From NCBI GenBank assembly GCA_937951955.1, contig CALGAD010000137.1, forward strand, positions 1 through 11,000: a DNA stretch of 11,000 nt. The letters run 5' to 3'. Under the pieces are notes generated by a model. It saw only the letters and a program-made list of their open reading frames with translations. It did no database searches and was not told the DNA's origin. A program made the position numbers and the translations under genes. Shown here one piece after another: positions 1-6,470 of this stretch. Position 1 is the stretch's first letter. The number at the start of each line of letters is the position of its first letter. This stretch comes from an uncultured Bacillaceae bacterium (lineage in GTDB: Bacteria; Bacillota; Bacilli; Bacillales; Caldibacillaceae).

Positions 1-20
1 TTTCTTGACCGAAGTCCAGT

Positions 21-824
21 TTACGGATTGTAAATTTTTATATCTCCATTGTTCACTCTTAATTTTAGCAAATGCTCTCCCGCTCCAATGATCGTATTCC
101 AGTCAGAGTTTTCAAACACAGAGATTTGCCCATTTTTTGTTTGTAGATCCAGGACCGTATTCGTCGGTTCAGTCTCCGTTTCAATCTTGATATTTCCATT
201 ATCTACTTTCCAATCAATCGTACGGTCGAGAGATTTTGTTTTAACAGTAAAATCGCCATTATCGATGTTACCGGTGATTGTGCCGTCCACATGAGATAAA
301 TGAACGTTTCCGTTATTTAGCGATATCGTTATATTTTCAGTTCTAAGATTTTCTATATGAATATTTCCATTATCAGCATTAGCAGCAATTTCGCCAATCT
401 TCACATCCGTGATTTCCAATTTTCCATTATCCAGCGAAACATCCAGAGAATGATACACCTTTTCCGGTACATAAACATTCAAGTCCCGGGTATCACCGAA
501 CAAGTTCATATAGAAAAACATTTTCGGCTTTACCGTTTCGATTGTAAGTGTGTCACCATCAACCTGTAAATTTAATTCTGTGATTACTTTTCTTAATCCG
601 GATTCAATTAATTCCACTGTAATCTCCGACGTGTTATTCATCGGTATAATGGTTACATTTTCATTATCCGCATTGATTTCCACATTGACAATTTGTTCGG
701 AAGGTACTGCCTCGGTTTTTGTCGCTGCTGAATAATCCATGAATTGATAAGTCAATAAACTACCAACTACACCGATCACGAGCAGAACGATACCTGTGAT
801 GACAACTGTTTTGATTTTATTCAT
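21..824 (-). CDS. DUF4097 family beta-strand repeat protein, membrane anchored
   Basis: A 267-residue protein with one N-terminal hydrophobic segment (about residues 5-27) and a polar remainder, so probably anchored in the membrane with the repeat domain outside. From about residue 128 a short motif recurs at intervals of roughly 20 residues: LDNGKLEI, ADNGNIHI, LNNGNVHL, IDNGDFTV, VDNGNIKI, TKNGQISV, VNNGDIKI. This x-N-G turn followed by an alternating beta strand is the signature of DUF4097 (putative adhesin, as in B. subtilis YvlB), expected to form a right-handed beta helix. It is the last gene of the padR operon. Its ATG overlaps the stop of the DUF1700 gene by 8 bp and has an AGGTGG ribosome site 8 nt upstream. 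In related clusters such proteins accompany HAAS membrane proteins and envelope-stress systems; the exact function is unknown. The family call is firm, the role is not. Confidence 0.9.
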   Translation of the reverse strand: MNKIKTVVITGIVLLVIGVVGSLLTYQFMDYSAATKTEAVPSEQIVNVEINADNENVTIIPMNNTSEITVELIESGLRKVITELNLQVDGDTLTIETVKPKMFFYMNLFGDTRDLNVYVPEKVYHSLDVSLDNGKLEITDVKIGEIAANADNGNIHIENLRTENITISLNNGNVHLSHVDGTITGNIDNGDFTVKTKSLDRTIDWKVDNGNIKIETETEPTNTVLDLQTKNGQISVFENSDWNTIIGAGEHLLKLRVNNGDIKIYNP

Positions 825-1377
825 CTTTCATACCACCTTTAACAAGATTGACATTGTAATGTAGATACCGGATAAACAGCTTGATGAAAGCTCTTGTCAC
901 ATAATACATACCGATTACGAGCAGTAACCCGAAACCACATAAGGCAATTGAAAGGAACATTTGTAATAGATGGAAGGTGGCCGGTTCAATTACTGCATTT
1001 AACAAAACGAACACAGGTGATACGACAAAAGAAAATCCTGTGAGCCAGCCAGCGACGACGAGTCCGACCAATCCAAGAAACGGCCCTAAAACAATCGTCA
1101 AATTGAAAAATCCCAGTCCGATCACAGCCCATGTTGCCCGCAAAATATTACTAATCGTTGTTTTCTCAGATACTTTTTCCACGTGGTAAGTGGCGACTAA
1201 CTCTTTGGCGATTTGTTTCGGTGAACCGAGTGATTGGGCAATTTCTTCTTCCGTTTTTCCTTCTTCCAAACCAATTTGAAAATGTTCATGAAAATCGCGT
1301 ATGATATCTTCTCTTTCCTCTTCCGGAAGCCTTTTTATCCCTTCATCTAGCGATTTTAAAAACTGTTCTTTATTCAT
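817..1377 (-). CDS. DUF1700/HAAS domain membrane protein
   Basis: A 186-residue protein. Residues 1-65 form a charged helical domain (MNKEQFLKSL, then LPEEEREDIIRDFHEHF and GKTEEEIAQSLGSPKQIAKEL), the hallmark of the HAAS/DUF1700 domain that is typically encoded next to PadR regulators. Residues about 82-160 are strongly hydrophobic, enough for three or four membrane helices, with an alanine/glycine-rich stretch (VLGPFLGLVGLVVAGWLTGF). The tail is basic. The open frame extends to a GTG at 1386, but the ATG at 1377 lies 8 nt after GGAAGG, so I choose it. It overlaps the padR stop by 8 bp and its own stop overlaps the DUF4097 start by 8 bp, which implies translational coupling. HAAS proteins are thought to interact physically with the PadR partner or modulate it. 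That is family knowledge, not seen here. Confidence 0.88.
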   Translation of the reverse strand: MNKEQFLKSLDEGIKRLPEEEREDIIRDFHEHFQIGLEEGKTEEEIAQSLGSPKQIAKELVATYHVEKVSEKTTISNILRATWAVIGLGFFNLTIVLGPFLGLVGLVVAGWLTGFSFVVSPVFVLLNAVIEPATFHLLQMFLSIALCGFGLLLVIGMYYVTRAFIKLFIRYLHYNVNLVKGGMKDE

Positions 1378-1693
1378 CGCGGACACCTTCCTTTAAAATT
1401 TGCTCTACCCCTTCTGAAAATTGTTGCCACTCGCGATATAGTTCAACAAAATGGCTTTTGCCCTGATCGGTAAGCCTGTAATACTTGCGCGGTGGTCCTT
1501 CTGTAGATTCCTGCAAATATGTCGATAAAAATCCTTCTTTATTCAAACGACGTAACAGGGGATAAACCGAGCCTTCTGATATTTCGATTTGTGTGGAAAT
1601 TTTTTGTACCAGCTCATATCCATACCGATCCCGTCCATTCAACAATGCTAGTACACAAAGTTCTAACACACCCTTTTTGAACTGCGTGTTCAT
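1370..1693 (-). CDS. PadR family transcriptional regulator
   Basis: A 107-residue single-domain winged-helix protein. The opening GVLELCVLALLNGRDRYGYEL (about 8-28, a helix followed by the YGYEL signature) and EGSVYPLLRRLNKEGFL (40-56, recognition helix) are diagnostic of PadR. GPPRKYYRLTDQG (66-78) is the wing. The C-terminal helix is short, as in the PadR-s2 subgroup. The ATG has AAGGAG 7 nt upstream. A perfect 23-bp palindrome begins 16 bp upstream of the start codon, so the protein probably represses its own operon. It heads a three-gene unit with DUF1700 and DUF4097. The ligand cannot be predicted: PadR proteins of this type respond to phenolics, antibiotics or envelope stress, depending on the family. 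Confidence 0.93.
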   Translation of the reverse strand: MNTQFKKGVLELCVLALLNGRDRYGYELVQKISTQIEISEGSVYPLLRRLNKEGFLSTYLQESTEGPPRKYYRLTDQGKSHFVELYREWQQFSEGVEQILKEGVRDE

Positions 1694-1708
1694 ATTTTCT
1701 CTCCTTTC

Positions 1709-1731
1709 AGTACTGTTTAATAAACAGTACT
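1709..1731. promoter_or_regulatory. Perfect 23-bp palindrome, likely PadR operator
   Basis: Two perfect 11-bp arms, AGTACTGTTTA and TAAACAGTACT, are separated by one base. The site lies just upstream of the padR ribosome binding site, overlapping or just downstream of where a promoter for the operon would sit (TTTAAT-N16-TATTAA is a weak candidate reading leftward). Position and symmetry fit an autoregulatory PadR operator. Binding is inferred. Confidence 0.7.
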
Positions 1732-1734
1732 AAA

Positions 1735-2145
1735 GTAAATTAAATACCATAGTGAGAACAATATACCACATAGTATTATTCATTACAAGGTACTATCCCA
1801 AAAATATTAGCCTATTTTTTTACGGACACGAACCGCACTTGATTATAATCCCTATTTTTATGAACGCATTTGTCATTTACTGTTTTCCTTGAATTTATAT
1901 TTTGCTTTATATTCGCTTTAAAACCAATCGATTATAGATTGTACGTGAAGAAAGTTGCATGACTAATCCCTGATATTTATTTCAATGATATCTGTCATAC
2001 GGTTCAAATTAATATTCAGTAAATTTATCTGAAGTTGAATCAAGTTTGATCGGGAGAAAATGATTTATCTCATGATAAAGTTGTGCCTTTTGTAATCAGC
2101 AGTATTGCTGAAAAGGGAAACGGCTCTATGTATTTTCAGGTCAAG
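1735..2145. other. Intergenic region, no gene recognised
   Basis: About 410 bp of AT-rich sequence between the padR operator and the terminator of the DUF1385 gene. No open frame with a ribosome binding site is present on either strand. A stretch from 2050 to 2178 on the plus strand is open for 42 codons but has no start or ribosome site. I see no tRNA, riboswitch or strong hairpin. The padR operon starts at the left edge of the region and the DUF1385 transcript ends at its right edge. Confidence 0.5.
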
Positions 2146-2196
2146 ACAAAAATAAAATTATGCGCTTCCTCGATATGAATAAACCGAGGAAGCGCA
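2146..2196 (-). terminator. Strong rho-independent terminator (possibly bidirectional)
   Basis: A perfect 12-bp stem, TGCGCTTCCTCG (2161-2172) and CGAGGAAGCGCA (2185-2196), with a 12-nt loop. Reading leftward it is followed by TAATTTTATTTTTG, a good U-tract. It starts one base past the stop codon of the DUF1385 gene and clearly terminates it. On the plus strand the stem is followed by TTTAATTT, so it could also work in that direction. Confidence 0.92.
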
Positions 2197-2197
2197 T

Positions 2198-2932
2198 TTA
2201 ATTTCTACTTACTTCTGCATCTTTCAGTTCAGAAAAAGCAGCCATAGCCACTTGTATATGTCGATCTTCAGGCTTGGAGGTAAAAAGATAATATTGTGCT
2301 CTTTTGCTAATCTTAAATATAACACGCCAAAGATGCTTCGGTTTCCTACGCCACAACTCATAAGCAACACAAAAGGAAAGTAGCGTCAACAATTCATTAA
2401 CTTCAGAAAAGAAAATGGAAAGTGCGCCGTAACAAAGACAAAAGGTGATCACAAAATTCGTCCCACAATTTTTATGGGTGCGCGGCTGTTTTTTGATCGT
2501 TTCCAAAGATAAGTCATGTCTGGTGTCATATGCATTTAAAACCATATGTTCGGCTGCATGATATTTTCCAAGAGGGGTTACTTTAATAATGATTCCGACG
2601 ATGCATAATGCCAATAACAAATAAATAATGGGGTGCAGCTCGTAGATTTTAAAAAGCAGCGCTAGTTCACCGATTTCCATAAAATACATCGATAAAAACA
2701 AAAAAACCGCTAAAAGGAAAAATGCTTTCCAGTAATCTAAAATAAGTTCCAGAATAAAGCTTAACGAACGAATAAACGGTATCTTGTTGAGTACACGAGA
2801 CAATTTTTTCAATCTTTTTTTCGGCCATGTTTTCGTAATAATTGTGCCGTTTTTCATCTTCGCTATCGAGTGATAAGTTTGTCCTGTAAAAATGACGGAG
2901 TTAAAACCAGCACGGCCGCCATAAACTTTCAC
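2198..2932 (-). CDS. DUF1385 family membrane protein, short YqhQ-like
   Basis: 244 residues, shorter than B. subtilis YqhQ (a little over 300). The N-terminus YGGRAGFNSVIFTG (4-17) is a diverged version of the family's GG-A-xx-GVM motif, followed by IPFIR (51-55). Hydrophobic segments at about 67-85, 100-117, 158-178 and 180-192 suggest four membrane helices. The conserved core is LGKYHAAEHMVLNAYD (121-136) and RTHKNCGTNF (151-160). Its His125, Glu128, His129, His153 and Cys156 look like a metal or catalytic centre, although no activity is established for the family. The start is GTG at 2932, 6 nt after AGGTGG. The gene stands alone with a strong terminator directly after it. No clear promoter was found; a TACAAT with a poorly spaced TTGATG lies near 3040-3070. 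Function unknown. Confidence 0.82.
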   Translation of the reverse strand: MKVYGGRAGFNSVIFTGQTYHSIAKMKNGTIITKTWPKKRLKKLSRVLNKIPFIRSLSFILELILDYWKAFFLLAVFLFLSMYFMEIGELALLFKIYELHPIIYLLLALCIVGIIIKVTPLGKYHAAEHMVLNAYDTRHDLSLETIKKQPRTHKNCGTNFVITFCLCYGALSIFFSEVNELLTLLSFCVAYELWRRKPKHLWRVIFKISKRAQYYLFTSKPEDRHIQVAMAAFSELKDAEVSRN

Positions 2933-3118
2933 AATAAACCACCTGCTTACCTTCTATAAAATCAATCATTTAGAAAATGACAGAAATCTGATGACTATCC
3001 TGCCTCCAAATGATTTGAATGAAAAGACGTTCCTACATTATTGTATCAAATTCACTTTAATCCCCATCAAAAGCTATAGCCATAAAAAATTCTTTAAATC
3101 ATTATAGCTTAGCATGGT
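2933..3118. other. Intergenic leader of the DUF1385 gene
   Basis: This stretch separates the VOC terminator from the DUF1385 start. It holds an 8-bp inverted repeat, AAGCTATA (3071-3078) and TATAGCTT (3103-3110), with a 24-nt loop and no convincing U-tract in either direction. I see no coding potential. The leftward promoter of the DUF1385 gene should lie here, but no -35/-10 pair with good spacing stands out. Confidence 0.4.
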
Positions 3119-3166
3119 GTAAAAGACCCGGATTTCGGTAGATCGTCGCTCTCGAAATACGGGTTC
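3119..3166 (-). terminator. Rho-independent terminator after the VOC gene
   Basis: Arms ACCCG-g-ATTTCG (3126-3137) and CGAAAT-a-CGGGT (3153-3164) pair with one mismatch. On the minus strand the stem is followed by CTTTTACACC. It lies about 65 bp beyond the stop of the VOC gene, reads in the same direction and separates it from DUF1385. The U-tract is short, so efficiency may be moderate. Confidence 0.7.
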
Positions 3167-3230
3167 AGAATATGATAATATTTAATGAAGAATTTTTTCT
3201 GCCAGTTATACTTTTTAGCAGGCAAAAGTG

Positions 3231-3605
3231 TTATTGCAAAGGTTCAACAAGCCAAATCTTATGTCCATCCGGATCGGCAATGACCGCTTCTTTAACTCCC
3301 CACTCCCGATCGATTGGTTCCTGAACAATTTTCCCACCGGCATTTCTGATTGCCGTCACAGCACCAACGACATCGTCTATCAAAAATTCTATCGAAACCC
3401 CGTAATCTACTGGTTGCGGTTCATCGGCTGTATGCAACATCAAAGTGACTTTTCCCTCGCCACTGCCGACAGAAAAATAAGCCATCCCATTTTCCACAAA
3501 ATCCTCTTTTAATTTTAAAACATTTTTGTAAAAATGGATCGACCTTTCAATATTTTTGACGTAAACAACTATCGTATTGAATTTTTGAATTTGGAAATTC
3601 GCCAC
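3231..3605 (-). CDS. VOC family protein (glyoxalase/bleomycin-resistance fold)
   Basis: 124 residues, the usual length of a single two-module VOC protein. Seen: NTIVVYVKNIERSIHFYKNVL near the N-terminus (strand, then the FY helix), GMAYFSVGSGEGKVTLML (middle strands), then SIEFLIDDVVGAVTAIRNAG (second module) and VIADPDGHKIWLVEPL (the closing DPDGN-like turn and the final metal-ligand Glu). The first metal ligand position (normally His in the first strand) is not His here, so the protein may not be a classical metalloenzyme. GTG at 3605 lies 9 nt after AAGGAG and is preferred; a TTG at 3611 is only 3 nt away and unlikely. It follows the ArsR-type regulator by about 90 bp on the same strand and may be its target or be cotranscribed with it. 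Specific substrate unknown. Confidence 0.85.
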   Translation of the reverse strand: MANFQIQKFNTIVVYVKNIERSIHFYKNVLKLKEDFVENGMAYFSVGSGEGKVTLMLHTADEPQPVDYGVSIEFLIDDVVGAVTAIRNAGGKIVQEPIDREWGVKEAVIADPDGHKIWLVEPLQ

Positions 3606-3694
3606 TCCCAAACTCTCCTTTAAATATTTTAGTTGTTCAAATCATAGTTCCACAACTGTAATAAAAGTAAATAACTTCCAGACACTGATTTCGA

Positions 3695-4828
3695 CTATTG
3701 TAAAAATGTCTCCAATACTTGAATCACCCTTTTGATCGTTTCTTTGTTAATCGAAAAGTATTTTGTATTTCCTTCCTGGCGAATGGTTACAAGACCGGCC
3801 TGGTACAGTTGATTTAAATGCCGAGATACCGTACTTTGATTTATGTCCAATTCATTAACAATTTGCTGGGCATACATTTCTTTATTTCTCGTCAACAAGT
3901 GGATGATTTGCAATCTTGTTGAATCACCTAGACCTTCCAGTGCCAGGTTCACATCATTCATCTGAACATCTGCGGGTTGATTCGTCTCTTCTTTTTTAGC
4001 TGGTTCAAACATGAGAAATATATGATTCTCTAATTCACAAATTGTAAGCAGTCTTCCCATATTCGTTACAGGAATAAAGGTTAAAAACTCTGCGCGATTA
4101 ATCTGCTCAATTTCCTTGGTAGCCGGATACAAACCTGTAATTTTAAAAATTGCTTCCTCATTCGTCCCGTAAGACTGATGGATCAGCGTTTGATTCCTCG
4201 TTATCCAGTTTTCAATTTCTCGTTGTGTCTTCTGCCATATTTCTTGAAAGCCAAACTGCCAGAACCCTTTAATCAAATGAATAATTCTTGTTTTCACTTC
4301 AGCAAGATCTTGATAAATTGGCAATACTTCATGAATCTCCTCAACTGACCAGCTTTGTAAAACCGCAATAAGTGCCTGTTTCCGATTCAAATCATTTTTT
4401 AGTGCCTCTTTTCCTAAATCAACTCCTTTCAGTGTCTTTTCAACAGATGCAATTGGCTCCATGAATTTGTAATAATAATCAATCGCTTCTTGAATACCGA
4501 AGATGATTAAATCCAAAATCTGTTCTTCCCTTAACCCTTCCCACCAGCTAATAAACTCTGGCCATGTTTGATCGATATCTTCCGCATGTTTGATATAATA
4601 ATTTCGCAAGATGACGCCATGGGCAAATACGGTTCTTAAGATACGCAAATCTTCTTTAACTGGATCAGGCAATTTTCTCGCCAGTTCTTTTACTCGTTGG
4701 GATTGCTTGGAAGAACGATTAATAAAATAATCCAGAAGTTGAATATTCGTCAGCAAATTCACTCCTAAAGATGGTTTGAGATAGAATTTTGTATGCGGGT
4801 ATGTTGTGATAAAAAAATGTCTCTCCAT
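3695..4828 (-). CDS. ArsR-type winged-helix regulator with large N-terminal domain
   Basis: 377 residues, much longer than classical ArsR/SmtB repressors (about 100-120). The C-terminal part (about 293-377) is a clear ArsR winged helix: LGDSTRLQIIHLLTRNKEMYAQQIVNELDINQSTVSRHLNQL, then GLVTIRQEGNTKYFSI. The metal-binding ELCVCDL motif of helix 3 is absent (EMYAQQI instead), and there is only one cysteine (C264), so it is not an arsenite-type metal sensor. The N-terminal ~285 residues are helical and rich in Trp and Tyr, without a motif I recognise; they resemble the uncharacterised sensor half of long ArsR-like proteins in Bacillota and probably carry the ligand site. The frame extends to TTG 4849, but ATG 4828 has AAGGAG 6 nt upstream and is chosen. 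Its promoter and a palindrome lie directly upstream. Confidence 0.88.
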   Translation of the reverse strand: MERHFFITTYPHTKFYLKPSLGVNLLTNIQLLDYFINRSSKQSQRVKELARKLPDPVKEDLRILRTVFAHGVILRNYYIKHAEDIDQTWPEFISWWEGLREEQILDLIIFGIQEAIDYYYKFMEPIASVEKTLKGVDLGKEALKNDLNRKQALIAVLQSWSVEEIHEVLPIYQDLAEVKTRIIHLIKGFWQFGFQEIWQKTQREIENWITRNQTLIHQSYGTNEEAIFKITGLYPATKEIEQINRAEFLTFIPVTNMGRLLTICELENHIFLMFEPAKKEETNQPADVQMNDVNLALEGLGDSTRLQIIHLLTRNKEMYAQQIVNELDINQSTVSRHLNQLYQAGLVTIRQEGNTKYFSINKETIKRVIQVLETFLQ

Positions 4829-4847
4829 TTGTCTCTCCTTAATATGC

Positions 4848-4862
4848 AAATATTGAATATTT
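4848..4862. promoter_or_regulatory. Perfect 15-bp palindrome, likely operator of the ArsR-type gene
   Basis: AAATATT-g-AATATTT, two perfect 7-bp arms around one base. It lies between the predicted -10 box and the ribosome binding site of the ArsR-type gene, where a bound repressor would block transcription. AT-rich palindromes containing TTGAAT are typical of this family. Three more ATTCAA copies lie at 4895, 4903 and 4923. Confidence 0.55.
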
Positions 4863-4874
4863 AAATATCGGTTA

Positions 4875-4903
4875 ATTATATATTAAATCCTTTTATTCAA
4901 AAA
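4875..4903 (-). promoter_or_regulatory. Predicted sigma-A promoter of the ArsR-type gene
   Basis: On the minus strand a perfect -10 box TATAAT (4880-4875) is preceded by 17 nt and a weak -35 TTTTTG (4903-4898). It would give a leader of about 40 nt with the 15-bp palindrome just downstream of the start point. Confidence 0.55.
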
Positions 4904-4925
4904 TTCAAATAAAATGTCCTATATT

Positions 4926-4961
4926 CAAAAAATGGGACGCCAAAAAGTGCACTGGCATCCC
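4926..4961 (-). terminator. Rho-independent terminator, second after yeiH
   Basis: On the minus strand GGGATGCC and GGCGTCCC (4961-4954 and 4941-4934) form a 7/8 bp stem with a 12-nt loop, followed by ATTTTTTG. It closes transcription coming from the yeiH side about 300 bp after its stop and insulates the ArsR-type promoter, which begins about 20 bp further on. Confidence 0.72.
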
Positions 4962-5263
4962 CTCTAATTTTATCTTTCTCTTTGTTTTTACAACCAATGT
5001 TAAAAAATGCAAAATGAAGACCTGGAACTCGTAATTCATATGATCACGAATCCCAGGTCAAAGGGGAGAAACTATCTATATATTATGCATGAAGTTAATC
5101 TTGCTCTATACGCTTAATAAAAACATCGAACGATATATAGACAATCCTTATACTGATGTTCAAAGGTGATATAGCTATTTTCAATGGTGTTTGATTATTG
5201 ATTAGGGTGAGTGAATTCTTCAACACATCTGTTTATTTCATCATCTTTTATTTTCGATTAATC
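4962..5263. other. Intergenic 3' region of yeiH, no gene recognised
   Basis: About 300 bp with no supported open frame. It contains the GACCTGG hairpin (annotated separately). A 10-codon plus-strand frame at 5085 has its purine-rich site about 17 nt away and is not credible. The stretch between two terminator-like hairpins could encode a small RNA or simply be a long 3' untranslated region; the sequence does not decide. Confidence 0.4.
5002..5059 (-). terminator. Hairpin with T-rich tail, probable first terminator of yeiH
   Basis: Arms GACCTGGAACTCGT (5019-5032) and ACGAATCCCAGGTC (5046-5059) pair at 12 of 14 positions with a 13-nt loop. On the minus strand the stem is followed by TTCATTTTGCATTTTTT, a broken U-tract. 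It lies about 200 bp beyond the yeiH stop. A second terminator follows about 60 bp on. Confidence 0.55.
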
Positions 5264-6277
5264 TTAGCCATAAAATGCTGTAATAAATACAATGCTTATT
5301 GTATAGACGGCAAAACTGCAAGTGGCACCGATTAAAATCGGCTTCAAGCCAGCTTTTTTAATCTGGGAAATATGGACACCTAAACCGATCGTTACTAAAG
5401 CAAGCGTAAATAATAATTTACTGATTTTACTAATGACATTTGTAAATGCGACCGGTAAAGGTACGACACTGGCGATGACAAATGCAATCACAAAATAAAC
5501 GACAAACATCGGGATAATGCTTTTAATTTGGTTCCAATCAATGGCTGCTTTTCCAGTTTGCTTGATTGCAGAATTTTTTCTTTGGGCATGCAATTTAATA
5601 TAAACGAGCCCGACAGTAATCGGCACGATAAATAAGGTTTTTACTAATTTTACAATCGTAGCGATACTTCCCGCTTCATCGCTCCAGCTAAAAGAAGTAG
5701 CAACCACCGATGGTGTATCATTCACCGCTAAACCTGCAACAATCCCGTAGATTTGATCAGAGAATTTAAAGATATTTCCTAGAATCGGTAACAAAATCAA
5801 ACCGACAATGGAAAAGACAAACATGGTGGAGATTGCGACAGCAACATCTTCATCTTCCGCTTCCATAATCGGGGCAGAAGCCACAATGGCAGAACCTCCA
5901 CAAATCGATGTACCAATTCCAATCAATAAACTTAACTTATTGTTAGCTTTGATTTTTTTATTGGCAAGAATACTGGCTAAAATAGATCCCATAATTACAG
6001 CGATCATGACCGCCAAAACGATGACACCAACTTGGTTTAAAATTCTTACAGATAAAGTGAAGCCTAATAGGACGATTCCTGTTTTTAAGATATAAGAAGA
6101 AATAAAACCAACGATACTGCTATCCAGCATTTTATAAATCGGTGTGTGGCGAATCACCGCGCCAATTAATATGGCAGAAATCGCTGTACCTAATAGTGGG
6201 AAAACAGTGCCACCGATATACATGGCTAGCCAGGTAGACAATCCTAAGATAACGATTGTAAGCAACTTATTTTTCAT
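5264..6277 (-). CDS. yeiH: YeiH/UPF0324 family putative sulfate exporter
   Basis: 337 residues, full length for the family (PF03601). It is almost wholly hydrophobic, with about ten predicted membrane helices and a basic loop (HAQRKNSAIKQTGKAA, about 230-245) on the likely cytoplasmic side. The family signature GIGTSICGGSAIVASAPI (120-137), the acidic EAEDEDVAVAIS after it (139-150), and GIVAGLAVNDTPSVVATSF (178-196) are all intact. Members are annotated as putative sulfate (or sulfite) exporters, though transport has rarely been shown directly. ATG 6277 has AGGAGA 6 nt upstream. The gene follows the sulfotransferase on the same strand after 193 bp and has its own promoter inside an inverted repeat. 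Context supports export of sulfate or a related anion released by the neighbouring pathway; this is inference. Confidence 0.9.
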   Translation of the reverse strand: MKNKLLTIVILGLSTWLAMYIGGTVFPLLGTAISAILIGAVIRHTPIYKMLDSSIVGFISSYILKTGIVLLGFTLSVRILNQVGVIVLAVMIAVIMGSILASILANKKIKANNKLSLLIGIGTSICGGSAIVASAPIMEAEDEDVAVAISTMFVFSIVGLILLPILGNIFKFSDQIYGIVAGLAVNDTPSVVATSFSWSDEAGSIATIVKLVKTLFIVPITVGLVYIKLHAQRKNSAIKQTGKAAIDWNQIKSIIPMFVVYFVIAFVIASVVPLPVAFTNVISKISKLLFTLALVTIGLGVHISQIKKAGLKPILIGATCSFAVYTISIVFITAFYG

Positions 6278-6359
6278 CGTAATTCTCCTTCTAAAGTCAT
6301 CCAGCGAAAATCAATACTGAACCTTCTATGCAATCTTAGAAAAATGAGTAGTTTTATTA

Positions 6360-6388
6360 ATTATAGATCATCGGGGAATTCATGTCTA
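6360..6388 (-). promoter_or_regulatory. Predicted sigma-A promoter of yeiH
   Basis: Minus strand TAGACA (-35, 6388-6383, five of six consensus bases), exactly 17 nt, then TATAAT (-10, 6365-6360, perfect). The start would be near 6352, giving a leader of about 75 nt. This is the best promoter in the window and shows that yeiH can be transcribed apart from the genes upstream. Its -35 and spacer lie inside the left arm of the 72-bp inverted repeat. Confidence 0.72.
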
Positions 6389-6437
6389 AAAGATTCGTAT
6401 TTTATCATTCTTTTAGAAACATGTTTCCCCAATGATC
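6366..6437. repeat. 72-bp imperfect inverted repeat between the ASST gene and yeiH
   Basis: The left arm begins GATCATCGGGGAA and continues with CATG and TCTAAAAGA. The right arm is its near-complement, reading TCTTTTAGA, CATG and TTTCCCCAATGATC. The outer 13 bp match at 12 positions; the CATG and TCTAAAAGA blocks match with small offsets. No U-run follows on either strand, so it is not a standard terminator. It overlaps the yeiH promoter, which makes an operator or a regulatory RNA hairpin at the end of the ASST transcript more likely. Confidence 0.75.
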
Positions 6438-6470
6438 GTATATTCGTTCAGGTTGTTAGAAGCCCGACCA

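Noticed and set aside
2050..2178. 42-codon stretch open on the plus strand, possible gene remnant
   Set aside because: No start codon with a ribosome site, ends inside the terminator stem, and only a vague resemblance to any protein; too short to call a pseudogene.
3071..3110. AAGCTATA/TATAGCTT hairpin as a terminator
   Set aside because: Weak AT-rich stem with a 24-nt loop and no real U-tract; the better terminator for the VOC gene lies just after it at 3119-3166.
3195..3222. CTGCC/GGCAG hairpin just after the VOC stop
   Set aside because: Stem of only four or five pairs and followed by A-rich sequence in the direction of transcription.
3228..3512. 94-codon plus-strand open frame opposite the VOC gene
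   Set aside because: Antisense shadow of a clear VOC coding region; no ribosome binding site.
5085..5117. 10-codon plus-strand frame after the GACCTGG hairpin
   Set aside because: The purine-rich stretch is about 17 nt before the ATG, too far to act as a ribosome site.
5808..6095. 95-codon plus-strand open frame opposite yeiH
   Set aside because: Antisense shadow of a conserved membrane protein; its hydrophobicity only mirrors the complementary codons.
6366..6437. The 72-bp inverted repeat as a rho-independent terminator for the ASST gene
   Set aside because: No U-run follows the stem on either strand, and a near-consensus promoter lies within one arm.
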